NCBI GenBank assembly: GCA_943324725.2
Contig: CALPMR020000093.1
Location: 1-9,833, forward strand
DNA from: Bordetella parapertussis
Lineage (GTDB): Bacteria; Cyanobacteriota; Cyanobacteriia; PCC-6307; Cyanobiaceae
Direction: 5' to 3'
DNA length: 9,833 bases
Within the stretch, counting starts at the first letter, position 1; every line of letters begins with the position of its first letter. The notes under the pieces are model-generated. The model was not told where the DNA came from. It saw only the letters and a list, made by a program, of their open reading frames with translations, and searched no databases. Below, in pieces: positions 1 through 4,930 of this stretch. Made by a program: the position numbers and the translations under genes.

Positions 1-544
1 CATCGCCAACACCGGCAGTGGCATTGAGCCCTTCAGCCAGCAAAAGGGCCTGGCCCAGTTGAAGGGTAAGCGCTTCACCTTCGGCTCGGAAAGCTCCACC
101 TCCGGGCGGCTGATGCCCCAGTATTTTCTTTCCCAGGCCGGAGTGAAGCTCACGGATTTCGCTGGTGGTGCCCCCGGCTTCAGTGGCAGCCATGACGCCA
201 CGATCGCCTTGGTGCAGAGCGGCACCTATGACGCCGGCGTGGTGAACGAGCAGGTGTGGCGCACCAGCCTGCACGATGGCAAGGCCAAGCGCGCCAAGGT
301 GGTGGCGATCTGGAAGAGCCCCGGCTACCAGGACTATCACTGGATTGCCCAGGGGGATCTCGATCAGCGTTTCGGCAAGGGCTTCACCGTCAAGCTGCAG
401 CAGGCGATCCTCAGCTGGCGGCCCAGTGATCCGCAGCAGAAGCAGATCCTCGGCCTCTTCGGTGCTCAGCAGTTCACCGCTGCCGAGGCCCCTGCCTACG
501 TCAAGATTGAGCAGGTGGGTCGCCAGATCGGCAAGATCCGCTGA
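1..544 (+). CDS. phnD: PhnD-type oxyanion ABC transporter substrate-binding protein (5' partial)
   Basis: This is the C-terminal part of a periplasmic solute-binding protein. The first complete codon starts at base 2 and the frame is open to the window edge, so the true start and signal peptide lie outside; the TTG at 59 is internal. About 180 residues are visible. The loop SSTSGR (STSG at bases 95-106) matches the anion-binding STSG of PhnD proteins, and the FTFGSES context and the GSHDATIALVQSG segment are typical of the family. The protein would capture a tetrahedral oxyanion and deliver it to the permease encoded downstream. From memory, close cyanobacterial relatives are labelled 'putative selenate ABC transporter substrate-binding protein', so selenate is a serious alternative to phosphonate or phosphite; the sequence alone does not decide. 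Family assignment is firm, ligand is not. Confidence 0.88.
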   Translation, partial: IANTGSGIEPFSQQKGLAQLKGKRFTFGSESSTSGRLMPQYFLSQAGVKLTDFAGGAPGFSGSHDATIALVQSGTYDAGVVNEQVWRTSLHDGKAKRAKVVAIWKSPGYQDYHWIAQGDLDQRFGKGFTVKLQQAILSWRPSDPQQKQILGLFGAQQFTAAEAPAYVKIEQVGRQIGKIR

Positions 545-566
545 CCATCCCAGAGCCTGGTTCCCC

Positions 567-809
567 GTGAATTTCAACGGTTCGATCGACGACCTCAAGC
601 AGCTGGTGGCTTGCCTGGGGGTTCCCTGTCGCTGGCAGTCCAGGGGGGCCTTCCAGATGGCCGTCTTCGAGGATGGGGTCAGCAACCTCAAGCTCAACTG
701 GTGGCCAGGGGAAGGCAAGCTGGAGCTGGTCGGCGATCCGGCCCAGCGGGGCGATCTGCTGCTGCGGCTCCAGGTTCTGCTGGAACAGCACCCCAATGGA
801 GAGGCCTGA
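567..809 (+). CDS. Conserved-looking 80-residue protein inside the ABC operon
   Basis: A small acidic soluble protein begins at GTG 22 bp after the binding-protein stop and ends 14 bp inside the ATPase gene, so it is almost certainly part of the operon and translationally coupled. The start is chosen because VNFNGSIDDLKQLV begins the recognisable part; no strong ribosome site is visible. There is no signal peptide or membrane segment, so it should be cytoplasmic. The pattern is an N-terminal helix (SIDDLKQLVACLG), a central strand region, then LNWWPGEGKLELVG and a final helix (RGDLLLRLQVLLEQH). The 'LNWW-x-G-x-G-x-L-x-x-x-G' strand turn recalls small domains of unknown function with an LNW(F/Y)xSTGT motif; this is recollection, not a search. 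Its role, perhaps as a transporter accessory or regulator, is unknown. Confidence 0.72.
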   Translation: MNFNGSIDDLKQLVACLGVPCRWQSRGAFQMAVFEDGVSNLKLNWWPGEGKLELVGDPAQRGDLLLRLQVLLEQHPNGEA

Positions 810-1569
810 GCTGGCGGCAGCGGCTCCTCTGCTTGAGCTCCGGCAGATCAGCGTTGCCGGTCGGGACCGGCCGCGGCTGCAGCAGCTGGATCTGCAGATC
901 CGTCCGGGTGAGCGGGTGGCCCTGCTTGGCTCCAGTGGTGCCGGCAAGAGCACCCTGCTGGCGGTGGCCAATGGCTGCTTGCGGCCCGATGCGGGCCAGG
1001 TGCTGTGGCAGGGGCTGCCACCGGAGCGCTCCGGCCGCAAGCGCCGGCGCCAGCAGGCCCGCATCGGCACGCTCTGGCAGGACCTGCGCCTGATCGAGGA
1101 GCTCAGCGTGCAGCAGAACCTCAATGCGGCCCGTCTGGCCCACTGGGGCTGGCCGAAGGCCCTGCTGAACCTGGTGCTGCCGCTGGAAACCGAAGCCTGT
1201 GCGGCGGCTCTGCGGGACATGGAGCTGGATCCGGCCCTGCTATCGCAGCCGGTCACGGCCCTCTCCGGCGGTCAGCGCCAGCGGCTGGCAATGGCGCGGC
1301 TGTTGCGGCAGCAGCCAATCCTGCTGCTGGCGGATGAACCGCTGGCCAGCCTGGATCCGCGCCTGGCCTCCCAGCTGCTGGCCCTGTTGCTGCGCCAGGC
1401 GCAGGCGCCTCGGGCCCTGCTGCTCAGCCTGCATCGCCCCGATCTGCTGCAGGGGTTTGATCGGGTGATCGGCCTGCGCCAGGGCCGCCTGCTGTTCGAC
1501 TGTGGGACGGCTGCGGTCGATGGGGCCAGGCTTCGGGAGCTCTATGGCGATGAGGCGGCAGGCCCATGA
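796..1569 (+). CDS. phnC: PhnC-type ABC transporter ATP-binding protein
   Basis: A 257-residue ABC ATPase that powers import through the permease encoded immediately downstream. All nucleotide-binding elements are present: Walker A GSSGAGKST (residues 45-53), Q-loop Gln95, signature LSGGQ (156-160), Walker B ILLLADEP (175-182), D-loop ASLDP (184-188) and the switch His213. The arrangement RIGTLWQDLRLIEELSVQQN and ADEPLASLDP is typical of PhnC. The ATG at 796 is chosen because the N-terminal strand LLELRQISV follows after a normal short leader; the frame is open further upstream but that stretch encodes the preceding gene. It overlaps the 80-residue gene by 14 bp and the permease by ATGA. Oxyanion import is well supported; whether the substrate is phosphonate, phosphite or selenate is open. 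Confidence 0.9.
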   Translation: MERPELAAAAPLLELRQISVAGRDRPRLQQLDLQIRPGERVALLGSSGAGKSTLLAVANGCLRPDAGQVLWQGLPPERSGRKRRRQQARIGTLWQDLRLIEELSVQQNLNAARLAHWGWPKALLNLVLPLETEACAAALRDMELDPALLSQPVTALSGGQRQRLAMARLLRQQPILLLADEPLASLDPRLASQLLALLLRQAQAPRALLLSLHRPDLLQGFDRVIGLRQGRLLFDCGTAAVDGARLRELYGDEAAGP

Positions 1570-3110
1570 GGCCAGCGGCGCCCCTGTTGCTGTTGTTGCC
1601 GGCTCTGGTTCTGGTGCCGCTGTTGCTGGCTCTGCCGGGACTGCTGCACGGTGGCGGCTGGGATCTGATCGCTGACTTTTCTGCAGCCGCGCTGACGCCG
1701 TCGCTGGATCCGCTGGTGCTGCAGTCGCTGCTGAGCGGCCTCGGGGTGACCGTGGCGATGGCCTTGCTGGGCTGGGGCACCAGCCTGTTCGCGGGCCTGG
1801 TGCTGGGCCTGGCCAGCTCCCGCACGATCTGGCGCACCCTGCTGGGCCATGAGCAGCCGGCGGAGGTGATCCGCCGGCTGCTGGCGCTGCCTCGCTCGAT
1901 CCACGAACTGCTCTGGGGCCTGTTGCTGTTGCAGGTGCTGGGGCTGCAGCCCGTGGTCGCGGTGCTGGCCATTGCCATTCCCTATGGCGCCCTGGTCGCC
2001 CGGGTCGTCAGTGATCTGCTCGATGCCCTGCCCACCGCCAATCTGGAGGCGCTGCGCGCCAGTGGGGCGCCCGCCCCCGCCGCTTTGCTGACAGCCCTGG
2101 GCCCGCCGCTGCTGCCTGGGGTGCTCAGTTACGGCGGCTATCGGCTCGAATGTGCCCTGCGCAGCGCCACCCTGCTGGGGGTTTTCGGCCTGGGTGGCCT
2201 CGGCACCGAACTGAAGCTGACCTTGCAGTCGCTGGAGTTCCATGAGCTCTGGAGTGGGCTGTGGCTGCTGCTCGCCGTGATGCTGGCGCTGGAGACAGGC
2301 GTGGGGCTGCTGCGGCGGCGCTGGGCGATGCCACGCCGTTTTGGGCTGCATCAGTTCGCTGTGGGACGGCGGGGCCGGGAGATGGTGCTGGCCCTGCTGG
2401 CCCTGGTGCCGCTGCTGCTGGTGGTGGGGCGGGTCATGGGGGTGGATCCGGCCGCCCTGGCCCATTGGCAGCCGTTGCCTGGGCTCGCCTCCGGCCGTTG
2501 GCAGGCGGTGCTGAGCCTGCCCTGGCCGCAGTTGGTGAGTGGCACCTTGCTGCTCACGGCGCTGGCGGCTGGCCTGGCCGTGGGCTTGGCGCCGCTGCTG
2601 CTTCTGCTGACGGCTCCCTGGCCCTGGGCCCGCAGGCTTCTCGGTTTCGGCTGGATGCTGGCGCGGCTCTGGCCGCCGCCGCTGACCCTGTTGCTGTTGT
2701 TGTTCGTGCTCAAACCCGGCCTGATCACGGCAGCCCTGGCGCTGGGGCTGCACAATCTGGGCATCCTTGGCCGCCTGCTGCGGGAGAGCCTCCAGGATGG
2801 CAACCCCGCTGCTGAGCAGGCCTTGGTGGCTGCCGGCAGTGGCCCACGCCTGGCCCTGCTGTACGGAGGGCTGTCCGGGGTGGCTCGCCCCTATCTGGCC
2901 TATGGGGCCTATCGCAGCGATGTGATGCTGCGTGAAACCGTGGTGGTGGGGCTGGCCGGGGCGGTGGGCCTGGGTAGCCAGATGCTGGAAAGCCTCAGCA
3001 GCTTCGCCTGGGATCAGCTGGCGGCGCTGCTGTTGGTGTATGCCTTGCTCACCCTGGCTGGAGAGGATCTCAGTGATCGCCTGCGCCGCAGACTTCTGCG
3101 GCAGGTCTGA
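1566..3110 (+). CDS. phnE: PhnE-type ABC permease, two permease domains fused
   Basis: A 514-residue, very hydrophobic inner-membrane permease, about twice the usual PhnE length of roughly 260-280. It holds two binding-protein-dependent permease domains in tandem. Each has a cytoplasmic EAA-like coupling loop: about residues 157-212 (LEALRASGA, then LECALRSATLLGVFGLGGLG) and about 412-470 (AAEQALVAAGSG, then SDVMLRETVVVGLAGAVGLG). The halves are joined by a basic linker near 248-271. One polypeptide could therefore form the whole transmembrane pore that normally needs a PhnE dimer. The ATG overlaps the ATPase stop as ATGA, and GAGG at 1552-1555 is a good ribosome site. A long inverted repeat begins at the stop codon, suggesting the operon ends here. 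The family is clear; the transported ion is not. Confidence 0.88.
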   Translation: MRPAAPLLLLLPALVLVPLLLALPGLLHGGGWDLIADFSAAALTPSLDPLVLQSLLSGLGVTVAMALLGWGTSLFAGLVLGLASSRTIWRTLLGHEQPAEVIRRLLALPRSIHELLWGLLLLQVLGLQPVVAVLAIAIPYGALVARVVSDLLDALPTANLEALRASGAPAPAALLTALGPPLLPGVLSYGGYRLECALRSATLLGVFGLGGLGTELKLTLQSLEFHELWSGLWLLLAVMLALETGVGLLRRRWAMPRRFGLHQFAVGRRGREMVLALLALVPLLLVVGRVMGVDPAALAHWQPLPGLASGRWQAVLSLPWPQLVSGTLLLTALAAGLAVGLAPLLLLLTAPWPWARRLLGFGWMLARLWPPPLTLLLLLFVLKPGLITAALALGLHNLGILGRLLRESLQDGNPAAEQALVAAGSGPRLALLYGGLSGVARPYLAYGAYRSDVMLRETVVVGLAGAVGLGSQMLESLSSFAWDQLAALLLVYALLTLAGEDLSDRLRRRLLRQV

Positions 3111-3142
3111 GAGCTCGCTGCCGGCAGACAGGTTCTCAGACC
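3104..3142. terminator. Inverted repeat over the permease stop codon; possible bidirectional terminator
   Basis: GGTCTGAGA (3104-3112) pairs exactly with TCTCAGACC (3134-3142). The intervening segment contains a perfect 10-bp palindrome, CTGCCGGCAG (3118-3127). The left arm overlaps the permease stop codon. There is no T-run on either side, so a classical rho-independent terminator is not shown. Its place between convergent genes makes a termination or transcript 3'-end role the simplest reading. Confidence 0.5.
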
Positions 3143-3147
3143 AGATC

Positions 3148-3255
3148 GTGCATCAGGCAGACAGTGCATCAGGCAGACAGTGGCTCAGGCAGACAGTGGC
3201 TCAGCCGGAGAGCTCTTCAGGCCGGAGAGTGCCTCAGCTGGAGAGTGGCACAGAG
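3148..3255. repeat. Degenerate 16-bp tandem repeat, about 6-7 units
   Basis: Contiguous units start at 3148, 3164, 3180, 3196, 3212, 3229 and 3245. The first two are identical (GTGCATCAGGCAGACA), the third changes to GTGGCTCAGGCAGACA, and the later ones drift to forms ending CCGGAGA or CTGGAGA. Unit 5 is 17 bp and the last is partial. Fainter copies may extend left to about 3113. The right end enters the 3' end of the PilZ gene. Units abut without spacers, so this is a tandem repeat and not a CRISPR array. It lies between two convergent genes. Confidence 0.8.
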
Positions 3256-3635
3256 CGGGTGAGGTATTCCTCGATGTAGCGATGGGTCTTGATGGAGGAA
3301 TCGATGAATCGCAGGCCCGCCTTGCTGCTCATCGCCATGGGTGTCACCCAGCGCACCGTGGCGGGGAAGGACACTTTGAGCTGGATGTCATCATTCCAGA
3401 CTTCAATTCGCACCAAGTCAGTTGGCTTCAGGGGCAGTGATCCTGTCCGGACAACACAGCAGCCACCCTTGCTGATGTCATGAAGCGTGACGAAAATGCT
3501 TTGCTTGTCCGGCAGGGTCATCCGGGCCGGTGTCCCCGATGGCATGCGGCTGCGATCGCTGCTTCTGGGGTGGAGGGGTTTCTCTTCTGGTTCGCTTTCG
3601 GGCTGGCTTGGGGACACTGAATTGGGCGTGGCCAC
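3234..3635 (-). CDS. PilZ-domain protein (probable c-di-GMP receptor)
   Basis: A 133-residue soluble protein. Residues 1-23 are a polar, Pro/Glu/Ser-rich leader. The PilZ fold follows, with a candidate RxxxR arginine motif R24-SSD-R28 and the D/NxSxxG motif as D53-I-S-K-G-G58, then the strands CCVV, LVRIEVW and FPATVRWV and the closing GLRFI. The two motifs together bind cyclic di-GMP in this family, so it probably relays second-messenger signals to motility, adhesion or biofilm functions; no output domain is attached. The start is GTG at 3635: the frame has a stop about 13 codons upstream, and AGAAG lies near -9. The coding end overlaps the 16-bp tandem repeat, so its last few residues are repeat-derived. 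It is convergent with the permease gene. Confidence 0.82.
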   Translation of the reverse strand: MATPNSVSPSQPESEPEEKPLHPRSSDRSRMPSGTPARMTLPDKQSIFVTLHDISKGGCCVVRTGSLPLKPTDLVRIEVWNDDIQLKVSFPATVRWVTPMAMSSKAGLRFIDSSIKTHRYIEEYLTRSVPLSS

Positions 3636-3685
3636 GATTGATACTTCTAATGATTTCTTGAATTATTGCATATTTTGACTGCATG
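3636..3685 (-). promoter_or_regulatory. AT-rich leader, probable promoter region of the PilZ gene
   Basis: This roughly 50-bp stretch immediately upstream of the PilZ start is far richer in A and T than anything around it. On the minus strand it includes TATGCAATAAT and CATTAG, either of which could serve as a -10 element. No clear -35 partner is visible, so the exact promoter is not assigned. Apart from this, 3686-3864 shows only the hairpin listed separately and no convincing gene. Confidence 0.35.
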
Positions 3686-3793
3686 GGTCACTGCTGCCGT
3701 GGTGGGCTTTCGTCTCGTCTGGCGCCGGCGCTCTGTTGGAACTGGTGCTGCCAGAAAGCTCTTGTGGCCGACCCATTTGTTGTCATGGCGAGG

Positions 3794-3814
3794 GGGCTCC
3801 GTCGAGCGGAGCCC
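3794..3814. terminator. GC-rich hairpin downstream of the twin-CxxxC gene
   Basis: GGGCTCCG (3794-3801) and CGGAGCCC (3807-3814) form a perfect 8-bp stem with a 5-nt loop. It sits about 50 nt past the stop of the minus-strand small gene, where a terminator would be expected. No T-run follows on the minus strand; on the plus strand only TTT is present. It is a plausible terminator or RNA 3'-end structure, not a proven one. Confidence 0.4.
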
Positions 3815-3864
3815 AGTTTCGCTGGTCTGCAGCGGTTGGATCCCAAGTCGGTTAGACGAAGGAG

Positions 3865-4068
3865 TCAGCTGTGTTCCCGCAGGATTTCCGTGCAGGTGGT
3901 GATGCACTCGCCGTCATCCAGTGAGCAGGTGGTAATGCACTCAAAATAGGCTTCAACTGCATCCATCGGTTGATGCTTTTCTTGCCCGAAAAGAGTCTTG
4001 GGGCCAAGGGTGGATTGGCTGTCCATGCTCAGGGCGTGATTCAGGGAGTTTGCCGGCCAGTTGCTCAT
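3865..4068 (-). CDS. Small twin-CxxxC protein of unknown function
   Basis: A 67-residue protein. Residues 1-34 are polar and look disordered. The conserved-looking core MDAVEAYFE is followed by C44-ITT-C48-SLDDGE-C55-ITT-C59-TEILRE, a C-x3-C-x6-C-x3-C pattern. Two helices each carrying a CxxxC pair could be joined by disulfides or hold a metal ion; both readings are inference. I recall similar short proteins in marine picocyanobacteria with no assigned function, but could not check this. ATG at 4068 gives the longest form; in-frame ATGs at residues 15 and 35 are alternatives, the latter leaving only the core. No signal peptide or membrane segment is seen. The ECITTC element is duplicated almost exactly at the DNA level. 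A palindrome lies about 60 bp upstream. Confidence 0.65.
   Translation of the reverse strand: MSNWPANSLNHALSMDSQSTLGPKTLFGQEKHQPMDAVEAYFECITTCSLDDGECITTCTEILREHS
3892..3942. repeat. Two 18-bp near-identical direct repeats inside the twin-CxxxC gene
   Basis: GCAGGTGGTGATGCACTC (3892-3909) recurs at 3925-3942 with a single mismatch (G at 3901, A at 3934). The offset is 33 bp, exactly 11 codons, and each copy encodes ECITTC on the minus strand. This indicates that the twin motif arose by, or is kept uniform by, in-frame duplication. Confidence 0.85.
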
Positions 4069-4151
4069 GGTTTTCTTGTCTCAGTGCTGTCCTGACCGTA
4101 CGATGAATTCCTGGTTTTGGTCAGGGATTGAGCATGAATGCTCATGGTTTT
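4062..4151. repeat. 13-bp direct repeat around the small gene's start codon
   Basis: TGCTCATGGTTTT occurs at 4062-4074 and again at 4139-4151, 77 bp apart. Read on the minus strand it is AAAACCATGAGCA, so the first copy contains the start codon of the twin-CxxxC gene and the second places another ATG with the same flanks at 4145. That second ATG opens a 26-codon frame ending in TGA at 4065, overlapping the real ATG as ATGA. The duplication is certain; any function is not. Confidence 0.7.
4129..4144. promoter_or_regulatory. Perfect 7-2-7 palindrome upstream of the twin-CxxxC gene (candidate operator)
   Basis: TGAGCAT-GA-ATGCTCA is a perfect inverted repeat about 60 bp upstream of the minus-strand small gene. 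Each arm matches the Fur-family arm TGATAAT/ATTATCA at 5 of 7 positions, but the spacer is 2 bp, not the usual 1. The left arm TGAGCAT also occurs inside the Fur-type box before feoA. A shorter dyad with the same GA centre, TGAT-GA-ATCA, follows at 4153-4162. A Fur- or Zur-like site is possible; another regulator is equally open. Confidence 0.4.
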
Positions 4152-4258
4152 GTGATGAATCATGAAGGCTCTCTCCCCCCTGTCGGCTCCTCTGGGCTCT
4201 TCGCCATTGGCTTGTCGAGCCCCGCGCTTTCAGGGCTGAGGTGTTGATCCATGACGTT

Positions 4259-4305
4259 GATCCCTGAGCCTGATCCGCTCCGGCGAGGCTCGGTTCAGAG
4301 GGATC
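4259..4305. other. Imperfect long inverted repeat in the gene-free stretch 4146-4446
   Basis: GATCCC (4259-4264) pairs with GGGATC (4300-4305), and inside it GAGCC (4266-4270) pairs with GGCTC (4287-4291), with an asymmetric bulge on the right side. A second smaller stem, GGGCTC/GAGCCC, lies at 4194-4222. I see no convincing gene in 4146-4446. These may be transcript-end structures or part of a leader for the small membrane ORF at 4447. Confidence 0.35.
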
Positions 4306-4446
4306 GCACTGGAGGTCGTTGGAGTACTGCGCCAGATCCTGTTGTCCTTTTCTTGGCCGTGGCTCAGCAGGTCTCGGCTGGACTTGCCGTATCAGCGCTG
4401 GCAGTCTCTGGGGCTGCGGCGTGAATGCCGATCCCGGGTGCGGGCG

Positions 4447-4599
4447 ATGAAGTCGCTGGTGCCGATGCTCGTGCTGGCTTTGGCAAGCCTTCTGGTGGCG
4501 ATGGTGGCCCGGGCCCTCGCCGGTGGGGCGGTTGCCATGGCCCTGTTCCTGACGCTTCTGGTGGGGGGCGCCATGGTGATGGCCATCAATCGCCGCTGA
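4447..4599 (+). CDS. Small two-helix membrane protein, unknown function
   Basis: A 50-residue ORF beginning MKSLVPMLVLALASLLVAM, followed by a short turn (VARALAGG) and a second hydrophobic stretch of about 20 residues, and ending in the basic tail NRR. This is a good helical hairpin with the basic end likely cytoplasmic. ATG 4447 is preferred because it starts exactly at a positively charged n-region; GTG 4438 would add three residues and TTG 4342 thirty-five that do not look membrane-related. Only the weak purine stretch CGGGTGCGGGCG precedes it. It ends 22 bp before the Fur-type box and shares orientation with feoAB, but the box sits between them, so it is probably a separate unit. No family is recognised. 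Confidence 0.45.
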   Translation: MKSLVPMLVLALASLLVAMVARALAGGAVAMALFLTLLVGGAMVMAINRR

Positions 4600-4621
4600 G
4601 CGCGACGTCCCTGGATTTTAG

Positions 4622-4640
4622 GATAATGAGCATCATTCGC
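4622..4640 (+). promoter_or_regulatory. Fur box upstream of feoAB
   Basis: GATAATGAGCATCATTCGC matches the classical 19-bp Fur box GATAATGATAATCATTATC at 15 of 19 positions and contains the dyad AATGA-GCA-TCATT. It lies about 50 bp upstream of the feoA start. GATAAT at its left edge is itself a good -10 hexamer, so Fur bound here would block RNA polymerase. Iron-dependent repression of feoAB is the expected outcome; this is inferred from the match, not shown. Confidence 0.78.
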
Positions 4641-4690
4641 AATAAGTAGCCCTGCCCCACCTTGCTCCCCTGGCTCCTGGCCTTCTGTGG

Positions 4691-4930
4691 TTGGTTGATC
4701 TGGCTGCCGGTGAATCCGGCACGGTCACCGGGCTGGGGGTGGAGGCGGGGCTGCGTCATCGGCTGGCGGCGCTCGGTATCAAGCCCGGACAAGTGGTGAA
4801 AGTGCTGCGGCGCGGCTGGTGGTCAGGGCCGATCCATCTGCGCGTCGGCATGACGGAGTTGATGCTGCGTCGGGTTGATGCCGCCCGTATCGAGATTCGC
4901 GCCGGCGATCCCAGTCACCTGAGTCCATGA
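4691..4930 (+). CDS. feoA: Ferrous iron transport protein FeoA
   Basis: A 79-residue SH3-like cytoplasmic protein that assists FeoB in ferrous iron uptake. The family pattern is clear: LAAGESGTVTGLG at the N-terminus, LRHRLAALGIKPGQVVKVLRRGW in the middle, then IHLRVGMTELMLRRVDAARIEI at the C-terminus. Length is normal for the family (75-90). The start is uncertain. TTG 4691 is the only usual start codon in frame before the conserved region, a stop lies upstream at 4643, and no Shine-Dalgarno sequence is evident; an in-frame CTG further up cannot be excluded. The stop overlaps the feoB start as ATGA, so the pair is translationally coupled. The Fur box lies just upstream. Confidence 0.88.
   Translation: MVDLAAGESGTVTGLGVEAGLRHRLAALGIKPGQVVKVLRRGWWSGPIHLRVGMTELMLRRVDAARIEIRAGDPSHLSP

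Noticed and set aside
59..61. TTG as start of the binding-protein gene
   Set aside because: The frame continues upstream to base 2 with family-like residues (IANTGSG), and a start here would remove the signal peptide and first lobe.
501..1256. 251-codon minus-strand frame across the start of the ATPase gene
   Set aside because: It is antisense to three operon genes including a Walker A-bearing ATPase and has Arg/Ser-rich shadow composition.
1542..2753. 403-codon glutamine-rich frame on the minus strand
   Set aside because: It lies wholly antisense to the permease gene. Its low-complexity Gln/Arg/His content is what the reverse complement of Leu/Ala/Val-rich, GC-rich codons produces.
3148..3255. 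CRISPR array
   Set aside because: Units are 16 bp and directly adjacent, with no spacers and no cas genes.
3666..3949. Overlapping frames of 78-88 codons on both strands
   Set aside because: Several frames are open at once, with unlikely composition and no ribosome site. The right part is antisense to the twin-CxxxC gene.
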